A DNA stretch of 64,000 nt from the NCBI GenBank assembly GCA_020638135.1, contig JACKJE010000012.1, positions 42,955-106,954 of the forward strand, given 5' to 3'. A program made the position numbers and the translations under genes. The stretch comes from Methylobacteriaceae bacterium (GTDB lineage: Bacteria; Pseudomonadota; Alphaproteobacteria; Rhizobiales; Beijerinckiaceae). Positions 50,910 through 60,054 of the stretch are shown one piece after another; position 1 is the stretch's first letter; each line of letters starts with the position of its first letter. The notes below the pieces were generated by a model. That model worked only from the letters and a program-made list of their open reading frames with translations, searched no databases and had not been told where the DNA came from.

Positions 50910-52157
50910 TCACCCCTTCATCGGCCAGAGCGGCTTCGCGATCGCGCCGGACTCGGGGAAGATCGTCACGAACTTCTTGCCCACATATTGCAGCAGTACG
51001 GGATCGCAATCGTTGTTCTGGCCCGTGGCGTCGAACTTGATGCGCTTCCACGGCATGATTGTCTTGTCGCCGGGAATGTCCGTCGCAGCCAGCGCGGCGC
51101 GGATCTTTTCGCCGTCGGTCGATCCGGCGCGATTGATCGCGTCGGCCAGCGTAATCATCGCAGTGAATTCGCGCGACGTATTGTCGTTGAGGTCCTTGCC
51201 GGCCGTCTTCTTGAAGAGGTCGTTGACCTTGGCCACCATCGGCCGCTTGGTCGCGAGATCGAGCGAGAAGGAGCCGCGCGTGATAGCGCCTTCCAGGTGA
51301 TCGCCGACCGCGTCGTAAAGCGCCTTCTCGGAAAAGCCGGCCGCCTGCGCGATGATCGCCTTCGGCTTGTAGCCGAGCTCGGCCATCGTGCGCACCAGCA
51401 GGATGCCGTCGGTCGTGTAGGAGGACGGCATCAGCACATCTGCGCCGCCCGATTTCAGCTGCTGGACTTCCGAGGTCAGCGACGGCGAGTTCGCGCGATA
51501 TTTCACATCCGCCACGATCTTGTAGCCACGCGCGGCCGCCAGCTTCGTCTGCACATTCGCTGAATCCGTGCCGAAGATCGTGTCTTCGTGGAACAGCGCG
51601 AGCGTCTCGATCTTCTGTCCCTGCTTGCGCAGGGCGTCCATGAGATCGAACATGGCGGCCGAAAACATTTCGTCGTGCGCCGAGGCGCGGAAGAAGAATT
51701 TCAGGCCGCGCTGGTTGAGGCTCGGCGATGAGGAATCCGCGCACATGAACGGCACGGCATAACGCTCCGCCGTCTGGCTGACAGTCGCCGAAACGGAGGA
51801 ATGATAGCAGCCGATCAGCGCCGTCACCTTGTCCTGCGTGATCAGGCGCTCGGCTTCCGCGCGGCCTTTCTGCGGATCGCCCTGGTGGTCGGCGTAGACG
51901 ACCTTGATCTTCTTGCCGCCAAGCCCGGAAAGCCCCGCGTCCCTGGCGAGCGGCAGGTCGAGGTCGGTCTTCTCGTTGACGATGGCGAGCGCGGTCTCGA
52001 TCGCGTTGCGCGCATCGACGCCGGTCTGCGCCGTCGAACCGGACATCGGAAAAATGGCGCCGACGACGATTTCGCCGCCTGCTTGCGCATGGGCGCTCGA
52101 AAGACTTGCGGCGAATGCGGCCGCGCCCGCCACGACTTCACGACGATTGAGTTTCAT
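50910..52157 (-). CDS. ABC transporter substrate-binding protein (LivK-like, Tat-type leader)
   Basis: A 415-residue periplasmic binding protein. The leader MKLNRREVVAGAAAFAASL-SSAHA carries a paired Arg and may be Tat-dependent. The mature protein begins GEIVVGAIFPMSGSTAQTGV and continues with YADHQGDPQKGRAEAERLIT and GCYHSSVSATVSQTAERYAV, the classic ligand-pocket region of amide/urea/amino-acid binding proteins. It is second in the run, after the DUF1445 gene, and presumably feeds LivHMGF. 5-oxoproline, glutamate or another amide is the suggested ligand from context. Confidence 0.9.
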   Translation of the reverse strand: MKLNRREVVAGAAAFAASLSSAHAQAGGEIVVGAIFPMSGSTAQTGVDARNAIETALAIVNEKTDLDLPLARDAGLSGLGGKKIKVVYADHQGDPQKGRAEAERLITQDKVTALIGCYHSSVSATVSQTAERYAVPFMCADSSSPSLNQRGLKFFFRASAHDEMFSAAMFDLMDALRKQGQKIETLALFHEDTIFGTDSANVQTKLAAARGYKIVADVKYRANSPSLTSEVQQLKSGGADVLMPSSYTTDGILLVRTMAELGYKPKAIIAQAAGFSEKALYDAVGDHLEGAITRGSFSLDLATKRPMVAKVNDLFKKTAGKDLNDNTSREFTAMITLADAINRAGSTDGEKIRAALAATDIPGDKTIMPWKRIKFDATGQNNDCDPVLLQYVGKKFVTIFPESGAIAKPLWPMKG

Positions 52158-52199
52158 GCCCTCGCTCCCGGTCGTTCGCGCCGCAAGATCGCGGTCGCG

Positions 52200-53009
52200 T
52201 CAGATCACCGCATATTGCCTGTTCTTGAGGTCCGTCACCAGCATCGAGCCTGGCGAATGTGTAATCGCAAAGGCCGGTTTCGAGGCGACAAGCGCCGCCT
52301 GCGGCGTCACTCCGCAGGCCCAAAATACTGGCAATTCGTCGTCGTGCACGCTCACCGCGTCGCCATAATCTGGCGTGCGCACGTCGGCGATGCCGATTTG
52401 CGCCGGCAATCCCATATGCACCGGCGCGCCGTGCACCGCCGGATAGCGTGAGGTGATCTGCACCGCGCGGATGGCGTCGGCGGGCTTCAGCGGCCGCATG
52501 GAAACAACAAGCGGCCCGTGGAATTTCCCGGCCGGCGTCGTCGCAATATTGGTGCGGAACATCGGCACTTTCCGGTTTTCGGTGATGTGCCGGATTTCGA
52601 TGCCGTCCTCGATCAGCGCCTCTTCGAACGAATAGGAGCAGCCGATCACGAAAGACACGAGGTCGTCGCGCCAGAATTCGCAGACGTCGCCCGTCTCGGC
52701 CACGCATTCGCCATCGCGCCAGACGCGATAGCCCGGAATGTCCGTGCGGATGTCGAGGTCGGCGCCGAGCGCAGGAATATTGGGATTGCCGACGTCGCTC
52801 ACGCCGATGATCGGACAGGGTTTCGGATTGGCCTGCGCAAAACGCATGAAGTCGGCGGCGTCCTCGCGCGGCAGAATGACGAGATTGCCCTGAACGTAAC
52901 CGGGCGCAAGGCCGGCGGTCGTGCCCGTGACCTTGCCGTGCCGGCAGGCGAGCCGCGCTGCGCGGCCATCCATCATTCGCCCGTCGATCGCCGCTTCGCC
53001 CAACGCCAT
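52200..53009 (-). CDS. DUF1445 family protein (YcsI-like, D-glutamate cyclase-related)
   Basis: A 269-residue DUF1445 protein. The family blocks are GTTAGLAPGYVQGNLVILPR, DIPGYRVWRDGE, SFVIGCSYSFEEALIEDGI, FHGPLVVSMRPLKPADAIRA-VQITSRYP and ELPVFWACGVTPQAAL. Relatives include YcsI of Bacillus subtilis, encoded with ycsF/kipI/kipA (PxpA/B/C), and the D-glutamate cyclase domain that makes 5-oxo-D-proline. It heads the co-directional run ending in pxpC. ATG at 53009 is used. A shorter start (MDGRAARLAC) is plausible because no good ribosome-binding site precedes the first. Confidence 0.88.
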   Translation of the reverse strand: MALGEAAIDGRMMDGRAARLACRHGKVTGTTAGLAPGYVQGNLVILPREDAADFMRFAQANPKPCPIIGVSDVGNPNIPALGADLDIRTDIPGYRVWRDGECVAETGDVCEFWRDDLVSFVIGCSYSFEEALIEDGIEIRHITENRKVPMFRTNIATTPAGKFHGPLVVSMRPLKPADAIRAVQITSRYPAVHGAPVHMGLPAQIGIADVRTPDYGDAVSVHDDELPVFWACGVTPQAALVASKPAFAITHSPGSMLVTDLKNRQYAVI

Positions 53010-53117
53010 TCTCCATCGCGACTTGACTGCACAGAGTTTCGGCGGCGAAGCTCGATAAAGTCCAATCGTATTTTTTGATCAATTTTGATAAGTTCGTTTT
53101 ATCGGCCGGAGGCGCGC
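53010..53117. promoter_or_regulatory. Divergent control region between DUF1445 and LysR genes
   Basis: An AT-rich patch (53069-53092) contains TTTTTTGATCAATTTTGATA with a TTGATCAA palindrome. Its symmetric T-rich layout and position between a LysR gene and its divergent target suit a LysR-type operator. GGAGG lies 7 bases before the LysR start. Confidence 0.55.
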
Positions 53118-54026
53118 ATGTTCGACTTCAAGGAGATCGAGACATTCTACTGGGTGGCGACGCTGGGCTCGTTTCGCGCCGCAGCCGGCAAGCTCAACAC
53201 CACGCAGCCGGCGATTTCGCAGCGCATTGCCGGGCTCGAGCAAACGCTCGGCGCCCGCGTGCTGTCGCGCGATGCGCGCCTCGTTGCGCCAACGCCACGC
53301 GGCCGCGAGCTCCTCGTCTATGCCGAGAAACTGCTCGGCCTGCGCGCGGAAATGCTGGCGGCCGTCGGCGATGTCTCGACCACGCGCGGCGTGTTGCGGC
53401 TGGGCGTCGCCGAAACCGTCGTGCACACCTGGCTTACGCAATTCCTCAAGGCGGTGCAGGAACGCTTTCCGCTGCTCGCGCTCGAAATCGAGGTCGACAT
53501 TTCGCCGAACCTGCGCCAACGCCTGCGCATGCAGGAGCTCGACCTCGCCTTCCTCATCGGTCCGGTCATGGCGCCCAACGCCTTGAGCCTGCCGCTGATG
53601 ACCTATCCGCTCGCCTTCATCTCGAGCCCGGACATCAAATGGCCGCGTCGGCCCGCGCGCATCGAGGAGATCGCGCGCTTTCCCATCGTTACCTTTTCCC
53701 GCAACACACAACCCTACGCGGCTGTCGCGGCGCTATTCAACGGGCCGCACTCGCCGCAGACGCGTCTGCATGCGTCGGCCTCGCTCGCCACCCTCGTGCG
53801 CATGACCGCCGAAAAGCTCGGCGTCGCCGTCATCCCGCCAGCCATCGTCGCCAACGAATTGAAGCGCGGCGAACTGCGCATCGTGCGCTCAGAGGCGCGT
53901 TTGCCGGACCTCGTCTTTCACGCGAGCTGGATCGATCATCCCGCCTCGCGCGCCGCCAGCGAAATTGCCGCGATCGCCGCGCGTGTGGCGGCGGAACATG
54001 GAGGCAGCAAGAAAGGGACGAGGTGA
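53118..54026 (+). CDS. LysR family transcriptional regulator
   Basis: A 302-residue LysR regulator: the winged HTH is in FKEIETFYWVATLGSFRAAA and NTTQPAISQRIAGLEQTLGA-RVLSRD, and the substrate-binding domain begins RGVLRLGVAETVVHTWL. GGAGG 7 bases before the ATG at 53118 sets the start. Divergent placement next to the DUF1445-liv-pxp run is the classical arrangement for a LysR activator of that run, with the effector likely the imported compound or 5-oxoproline (inference). Confidence 0.9.
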   Translation: MFDFKEIETFYWVATLGSFRAAAGKLNTTQPAISQRIAGLEQTLGARVLSRDARLVAPTPRGRELLVYAEKLLGLRAEMLAAVGDVSTTRGVLRLGVAETVVHTWLTQFLKAVQERFPLLALEIEVDISPNLRQRLRMQELDLAFLIGPVMAPNALSLPLMTYPLAFISSPDIKWPRRPARIEEIARFPIVTFSRNTQPYAAVAALFNGPHSPQTRLHASASLATLVRMTAEKLGVAVIPPAIVANELKRGELRIVRSEARLPDLVFHASWIDHPASRAASEIAAIAARVAAEHGGSKKGTR

Positions 54027-54044
54027 TCGCCGCAGCCGCGCCGC

Positions 54045-55616
54045 TCACGCCTCCTTCAGCAATTTCCGCAATTCCGCCTTCGCCACTTTCTCCAGCGTCG
54101 AGCGCGGCATGTCCTTCACCACGCGCACCTCGTGCGGATGCTTGAAATTCGCCAGCGCGCCCTTGCACGCCGCCATGATCGCATCGGGCAACGCCGGCGC
54201 CTCGCCGAGACTTTCTTCCGCGATCACGAAGGCGACCGGAGCCTCGTCGAGCATCGGATGCGGTTTGGCGACGACGGCGACTTCACGCACGCCGGGCACG
54301 GTCAGGATCACGCGTTCGATCTCGGAGGCCGCGACATTCTCGCCGCCGACCTTCAACATGTCCTTGTCGCGATCGGAGAAGCGGATCGAGCCGCATTCCA
54401 TCAGCGTGACGCGATCGCCGGTCAGGAACAGGCCGCGCTCGTCGAACGCGTCTGATGTCGCCTGCGCGTTGTTGATATATTCGGCGAACAGCGACAGGCC
54501 GCGCAGGCCCCGCACCTTCAAATGCCCGGTCTCGCCGGGCTGAACGGGGCGGCCATCCTCGGTCTCGATGTGAACGCCGTATTCCGGCGCCGGCCGGCCG
54601 CAGGACAACGGCGTGTTCGGCATATGCACGTCGCCGACGATGCCATGCGTGATCGTCTCCGTCATGCCCCACCACCCCACCGTCTTCACGCCGAAATGCG
54701 CATCGGTCGGCGGCTCGCAAACAGCGCTGCCCCACAGGCGGTAGAAATGTTCGGACGGCTTTTCGATATCCATCAGCGCCTTCACGCAGAAGGGAATGAC
54801 TGATGTCCACGTGCAGCGGTTGCGCAGCGAGATCGGCCAGAAGCGGCTCGCCGAAAAGCGCGGCATGACCACGGCGGTCGAGCCTGCCCACAATGTGGCG
54901 AGGATCGAATAGGCCTGCGCGTTGGTGTGGAATAGCGGCAGATGCACGAGATGCACGTCCTCGGCGCGCAAATCCTCGTGCACGGCGTTGACACGCGCGC
55001 CCCACAGCGCATTGGCGTGCGTCCACAAGACGCCCTTCGGCCGCGATGTCGTGCCCGACGTATATTGCACGCCCATGGGATGCAGCGGATCGACCGCGCG
55101 ACGTGGCGCATCGCCGGCGTCGGCAAACAGCGCCTCGAACGAATCCTTGCCCGGCGCATGGCCCGCCGCCGGCGCTGCGCCATTGTCGTGCGAGGTCACG
55201 GCGATGAATTTGAAGTCCTTGCTGGCGCGATTGACGAGATCGGCGAATTTCGGCTGCGTGATGGCGGCCACCGCGCCGCAATGGCCCGCGAAATATTGCA
55301 ATTCGTCGAGCGACGACCGCGCATTGGTCGTGACGGGAATGGCGCCGAGATCGGCGCAGGCGTACCAGGCGACCAGCGTCTCCAGGCAATTGTCGAGATG
55401 GATCAGCACATAGTCGCGCGGTCTGATGCCGCGCTTCGCCAGTCCCGCGGACAGCCGCGCCACGCGATCGTGAAACGCGCCATAGGTCAGCGTCTCGCCC
55501 TGCCCCTCGAACGGTTCCCAGATCAGGAAGGGATGATCGCGCCGCGTACGCGCGCGGATGCGCACGAGTTCGGCGACGTCGAGGCCGTTGAACGGATGGA
55601 GAGGCGTGATGGTCAT
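54045..55616 (-). CDS. AMP-dependent acyl-CoA synthetase (CaiC-like)
   Basis: A 523-residue adenylate-forming enzyme. The P-loop-like motif YTSGTTSRPKGVLWTH is near residue 190, WGMTETITHG supplies A5, FLTGDRVTLMECGSIRF-SDRDKDMLKVGGENV the hinge and A8 motifs, and the C-terminal Lys is in RSTLEKVAKAEL. It resembles the crotonobetaine/carnitine-CoA ligase branch, but the acid activated cannot be deduced. It is convergent with LysR and on the same strand as the SDR gene upstream of it, separated by a family D repeat. Confidence 0.88.
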   Translation of the reverse strand: MTITPLHPFNGLDVAELVRIRARTRRDHPFLIWEPFEGQGETLTYGAFHDRVARLSAGLAKRGIRPRDYVLIHLDNCLETLVAWYACADLGAIPVTTNARSSLDELQYFAGHCGAVAAITQPKFADLVNRASKDFKFIAVTSHDNGAAPAAGHAPGKDSFEALFADAGDAPRRAVDPLHPMGVQYTSGTTSRPKGVLWTHANALWGARVNAVHEDLRAEDVHLVHLPLFHTNAQAYSILATLWAGSTAVVMPRFSASRFWPISLRNRCTWTSVIPFCVKALMDIEKPSEHFYRLWGSAVCEPPTDAHFGVKTVGWWGMTETITHGIVGDVHMPNTPLSCGRPAPEYGVHIETEDGRPVQPGETGHLKVRGLRGLSLFAEYINNAQATSDAFDERGLFLTGDRVTLMECGSIRFSDRDKDMLKVGGENVAASEIERVILTVPGVREVAVVAKPHPMLDEAPVAFVIAEESLGEAPALPDAIMAACKGALANFKHPHEVRVVKDMPRSTLEKVAKAELRKLLKEA

Positions 55617-55671
55617 GCGAGGATCTCTGATAATCGTTCAAGTCTGCTTCAGATCGTCACATTGAGGGAGC

Positions 55672-55767
55672 TCCGGTGAAACCGCAACGCGGTTTCACCT
55701 GAAGCGACGAAGCAATCCAGAATCGGATTGCGGCGCTGGATTGCTTCGCTGCGCTCGCAATGACGGC
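55672..55767. repeat. Palindromic intergenic repeat, family D, copy 2
   Basis: GTGAAACCGCAACGCGGTTTCAC arms, then AGCAATCCAG / CTGGATTGCT and GCGCTCGCAATGACGGCG, the inverse arrangement of the copy at 39324-39434. Confidence 0.75.
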
Positions 55768-55778
55768 GAGGCGGTCCG

Positions 55779-56545
55779 TCACCCGCCCGCCATGCCGGCG
55801 TCGATCACCATGGTCGCGCCCGTGATCATGCGGCTCTCGTCGCTCGCCAGAAACGTCACAAGATCGGCGATTTTTGGTCTCGATGTAGCAGCCGAGCCGC
55901 ATGCGCTGCACATCATCTCGTGCGCGGCGTCCGGGTTGGCGGGCCACCGCCGCCTTCCAGCCCCGCGCATCATGTCGCCCTGCACCGGGCCGGGATGCAC
56001 CGTGTTGACGCGGATTTTTCGCGGCGCGGCTTCGATCGCCGCGACGCGCATCAGGCCGACGACAGCGTGCTTGCTCGCGACATAGGCAGGCATGCCCGCC
56101 GACCCGCGCAGGCCCGCGACGGAGGAGGTGCAGACGATCGAGCCGCCGTCCTTCATGGCCGGCAGCATATGCTTGAGCCCCAGGAACACGCCGCGAACAT
56201 TGACCGCCATCACGGCGTCGAAATCCTCGTCGCGATAGTCGACGGTCAGGCCACGGCGCCCGGGCAATGCCCGCATTGTTGAAGAACACATCGACGCGCC
56301 CGAACAATTTCTGAGCCTCGGCCGCATAGCGCGCAGTGTCGTCAGCCGAGGTCACGTCTGCAGCGAGCCCGTGCGCCGAATTGCTCTTGAGCTCCGCAAG
56401 CGCCGCCTCGACACGCGGCGCGTCGCGATCGACGATCGAATATCAGCACGCGCGCGCCTTCGGCCAGAAACCGCGCCGCCGCTGTCGCTATGCCGATATT
56501 GCCTGAGCCACCCGTGATCACGGCGGATTTGCCCGCAAGTCGCAT
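55779..56545 (-). CDS. SDR family oxidoreductase, frameshifted
   Basis: GGAGG precedes the ATG at 56545. MRLAGKSAVITGGSGNIGIA is the Rossmann start. The frame breaks near 56437, resumes with TSADDTARYAAEAQKLFGRV-DVFFNNAGIA, breaks near 56265, resumes with VDYRDEDFDAVMAVNVRGVF, and contains an intact active site (SSVAGLRG and YVASKHAVVGL). A third break near 55890 precedes IADLVTFLASDESRMITGAT-MVIDAGMAGG. The restored protein of about 255 residues has all classical SDR motifs. It probably acts with the neighbouring acyl-CoA ligase in an acid or alcohol degradation step (inference). Confidence 0.82.
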
Positions 56546-56648
56546 TCCGTCCTCCCTCGCGCCGTCCTGGCGGCGCTTTCGTTCCACCTTGGCGCCGATC
56601 CTGAGACGACCTAGTTCTGTTGTCCAGACGATTGGCTGCGGAGGTTCC

Positions 56649-57622
56649 ATGCAGATCGGTATTGTCGGCCTCGGCCGCATGGGCGCCAATATCGCGCGCC
56701 GCCTGATGCGCGCGGGCCACCAGGTCGTCGGCTACAACCGTCACGACGACATCGTGCGCGAACTCGCCGGCGAAGGCATGACGCCGGCGACGAGCCTCGC
56801 CGATCTCATGCAGAAACTGACGCCGCCGCGCGTGATCTGGATGATGCTGCCGTCGGGCGCCATCACCGAACAATCCATTGAGGAAGCCGCGAACCTCGCG
56901 GCATCCGGCGACGTCATCATCGATGGCGGCAACACGTTCTGGCGCGACGACGTGCGACGCGGGAAGACGCTGGCCGCGCGCGGCGTCCACTATATGGACG
57001 TCGGCACGTCGGGCGGCGTCTGGGGTCTGGAGCGCGGCTATTGCCTGATGATCGGCGGCGAGAAGGCGGTCGTCGAGCGGCTCGATCCGGTCTTTGCGAC
57101 GCTCGCGCCCGGCGCCGGCGAAATCGACAGGACGCCCGGCCGCGAGCGCACAACCCCACTGCCGAGCGCGGCTATCTGCATTGCGGCCCCATCGGCGCCG
57201 GCCATTACGTCAAGATGGTGCACAACGGCATCGAATACGGATTGATGCAGGCCTATGCCGAGGGCTTCGACCTGCTGCGCCATGCCGGCGACGACAGCCG
57301 GCCGGAGGATGAGCGCTTCGCGATCGAGGTCGCCGATGTCGCGGAAGTCTGGCGGCGCGGCTCCGTGGTCACATCCTGGCTGCTCGACCTCACCGCGACG
57401 GCGCTGGCGAAAGATCCCGATCTCGCCGCCTTCACCGGCAAGGTCGAGGATTCCGGCGAGGGCCGCTGGACGGTGCAGGAGGCGGTCGAACAGGCGACGC
57501 CCGCGCCGGTGCTGACGGCCGCGCTGTTCGCGCGTTTCCGTTCGCGGCAGGAGGCGACCTTCGGCGACAAGATTCTCTCGGCCATGCGCAAGGGCTTCGG
57601 CGGCCATGGCGAAGCGAAGTGA
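56649..57622 (+). CDS. gnd: 6-phosphogluconate dehydrogenase (short, GndA-type), one frameshift
   Basis: GGAGG precedes the ATG. IGIVGLGRMGANIARRLM binds the nucleotide, IDGGNTFWRDDVRRGK and DVGTSGGVWGLERGYCLMIG are 6PGDH signatures, then the frame shifts near 57130. In the next frame GPIGAGHYVKMVHNGIEYGL holds the catalytic Lys, ending FRSRQEATFGDKILSAMRKG-FGGH. One indel restores a protein of about 324 residues, the size of the bacterial NAD-preferring short form. It catalyses oxidative decarboxylation of 6-phosphogluconate and forms an operon with zwf and gntK. Confidence 0.9.
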
Positions 57623-57640
57623 CATGACGCGCCGTGATCG

Positions 57641-57748
57641 CCTCCCTCTCCCCGTGCAACCGGGAGAGAGCCGGGATGAGTGGCGCAACGTGCGCCGTGC
57701 GGCCTGGCCCCTCATCCTAACCCTCTCCCCGCGCGCGGGGCGAGGGAA
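57641..57748. repeat. Palindromic intergenic repeat, family C, copy 5
   Basis: CCTCCCTCTCCCCGTGCAAC with CGGGAGAG at the left and CCCTCTCCCCGCGCGCGGGG at the right around GGCGCAACGTGCGCC, between gnd and zwf. Confidence 0.7.
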
Positions 57749-57760
57749 CGAGCTTTCCGC

Positions 57761-59269
57761 ATGACCCATGCTCCCGCGCGCGCCGCGCCGCCCTGCGTCT
57801 TCGTCCTGTTCGGCGCCAATGGCGATCTGACGCAGCGCCTCGTCTTTCCCGCGCTCTACAATCTCGCGGCGCAAGGGCTGCTGCCCGACGCCTTTGCCGT
57901 GGTCGCCGTCACGCGCGTCGAATTTGGCGAGCAGGCGATGCGCGATCATCTGCGCGACAGCCTTGGCAAGTATTGCATGGAGAAGTGCGATCTCGCCGTC
58001 GTCGAGGATCTCGTCTCGCGCGTCACGACGGCGGTCGCCGACGCCTCCAACCCAAACTCCTTCGAGACCTTGCGCAAGCATGTCGACGACGTCGACGTCA
58101 GGCGCGGCGCGCAGGGCAATCGCATCTTCTATCTCGCCGTGCCGCCTACCGGCTTCGCGCCGACCGTGCGCGCGCTCGGCGCCGCCGGCCTTGCGCGGCA
58201 GAAGGACGGCGCCTTCGTCCGCGTGATCGTCGAAAAGCCGTTCGGCGCCGACCTCGCCTCCGCGATGAAGCTCAACGCCGAACTGCGCGAAGTGCTGGAC
58301 GAGGATCAGATTTTCCGCATCGATCATTATCTCGGCAAGGAAACGGTGCAGAACATTTTGATGCTGCGCTTCGCCAACGGCCTGTTCGAGCCGATCTGGA
58401 AGCGCGAGCATATCGACCATGTGCAGATCACCGTCGCCGAAACCGTGACGATCGGCCGGCGCGGCGCCTTCTACGACGCGACCGGCGCCTTGCGCGACAT
58501 GGTGCCGAACCATCTCTTCCAGTTGCTGTCGCTCGTCGCCATGGAGCCGCCGGCGCGTCTCGATGCGCACAGCGTGCGTTCGGAGAAGGCGCGCGCGCTC
58601 GACGCCATCCGTATCGTCACGCCGCAGGAGGCATTGCGCGATTCCGTGCGCGCGCAATATGTCGCCGGCCGCATCGGTGATGAGGTTGTGGACGACTATC
58701 GCCAGGAGAAGGATGTCGCGGCGAACAGCACGACCGAAACCTTCGCGGCGCTGAAACTGTCGATCGACAATTGGCGCTGGGCTGGCGTGCCCTTCTATCT
58801 GCGCACCGGCAAGGCGCTGGCGCGTCGCTATACGGAAGTCGCGATCAAGTTCCGCGAGGCGCCGATCTCCATGTTCCGCGGCATCGACCTCGACGGGCTG
58901 CGCTCGAACTATCTCGTGCTGCAGATCGCGCCGGAAGAAGGCATCACGCTGCAGTTCAACGCCAAGACGCCCGGCCCCAACCTGCAGATCGCGCGCGTCG
59001 CCATGAACTTTCGCTATTCCGATTTCTTCGACAAGCAGCCAGCAACCGGCTACGAGACGCTGCTCTACGATTGCATGACCGGCGACGGCCTTCTCTATCA
59101 GCGCGCCGACGGCGTCGAAGCCGGATGGCGCGCGGTCGAGCCTTTTCTCGAAGCCTGGCGCGCGGCGGGCGATCAGGGCCTCGGCCTCTATCGCGCCGGT
59201 TCGACAGGCCCGAGCGAAGCCGACGCGCTGCTCGCGCGCGACGGCCGCCGGTGGCGGCCGACGTCATGA
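57761..59269 (+). CDS. zwf: Glucose-6-phosphate 1-dehydrogenase
   Basis: A 502-residue enzyme. NADP-binding FGANGDLTQRLVFPALYNL is near residue 18, VIVEKPFGADLASA near 155, and the active-site RIDHYLGKETVQN near 186. GALRDMVPNHLFQLLSLVAM and the FREAPISMF substrate-side loop follow. It makes 6-phosphogluconolactone and NADPH. MTHAPARAAPP at 57761 starts just after a repeat. The end overlaps gntK by ATGA (59266-59269). No pgl gene lies in the operon. Confidence 0.94.
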   Translation: MTHAPARAAPPCVFVLFGANGDLTQRLVFPALYNLAAQGLLPDAFAVVAVTRVEFGEQAMRDHLRDSLGKYCMEKCDLAVVEDLVSRVTTAVADASNPNSFETLRKHVDDVDVRRGAQGNRIFYLAVPPTGFAPTVRALGAAGLARQKDGAFVRVIVEKPFGADLASAMKLNAELREVLDEDQIFRIDHYLGKETVQNILMLRFANGLFEPIWKREHIDHVQITVAETVTIGRRGAFYDATGALRDMVPNHLFQLLSLVAMEPPARLDAHSVRSEKARALDAIRIVTPQEALRDSVRAQYVAGRIGDEVVDDYRQEKDVAANSTTETFAALKLSIDNWRWAGVPFYLRTGKALARRYTEVAIKFREAPISMFRGIDLDGLRSNYLVLQIAPEEGITLQFNAKTPGPNLQIARVAMNFRYSDFFDKQPATGYETLLYDCMTGDGLLYQRADGVEAGWRAVEPFLEAWRAAGDQGLGLYRAGSTGPSEADALLARDGRRWRPTS

Positions 59270-59774
59270 CCCTCCCCGCCGTCATTGTGCTCATGGGCGT
59301 GTCCGGCTCCGGCAAGTCGACCATCGGCGCCGCCCTGTCGAAGAAGCTCGGCTGGCCCTATGCCGACGCCGACGAATTCCATCCGCCCGCCAATGTCGCA
59401 AAATGAGCGCGGGACAGCCGCTGACCGACGAGGACCGCTGGCCGTGGCTGAAGGCCATCGCCGCCCATATCGACGGCGTGCGCGAACAGGGCCGTCACGC
59501 CATCGTCTCGTGCAGCGCGCTGAAGCGCGTCTATCGCGACATTCTGATCGGCGCGCGCGAGGATGTGCGGCTCGTGCTGCTCGATGGAACGAAAGAGGAG
59601 ATCTTCGCGCGCATGAGCAGGCGCAAGGATCACTTCATGCCGCTCAGCCTGCTCGACAGCCAGTTCGCGACGCTGGAACGGCCGGGCGCAGACGAACGGC
59701 CGATTGCCGTGCCGATCGACGGCGCGCCGGAGGAAATCGCCGCGCGCATCGCCGGAAGCTTCGATCGGCTTTAG
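59266..59774 (+). CDS. gntK: Gluconokinase, one frameshift
   Basis: P-loop MGVSGSGKST near residue 10, then LGWPYADADEFHPPANVAK. The stop TGA at 59404-59406 arises because an A seems to be missing from the AAAA run at 59400-59403. Adding one gives AKMSAGQPLTDEDRWPWL, and the rest is intact: HAIVSCSALKRVYRDILIGA, GTKEEIFARMSRRKDHFMPL, LLDSQFATLERP. The restored protein has about 169 residues, normal for GntK. It phosphorylates gluconate to 6-phosphogluconate, feeding the same step as zwf/gnd. Confidence 0.9.
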
Positions 59775-60054
59775 CAAACAATTAACCAAAACCATAACTT
59801 TCATCAACAGATCAATGAGTTAGTTCGCGCGCCGCGCGCGTCGGAACCCGTTGATTTAGATTAAACTGCCCAGTTCGAGGCGCGTCCGCTCCAGGCTTTT
59901 GCGAGCCTCATCCGCCAATTCTTACCGTCCGATAGCAAGTTGGCAGCGCGCCCGTTGACCCTCTGTTAGCCGGCTCACCTCCACAAATTCGCATGTTGCC
60001 TGCGGAACGGACGGCCAGAACCGCCGCTCAGGCCAGCAAGACAAGAGCGCAACG

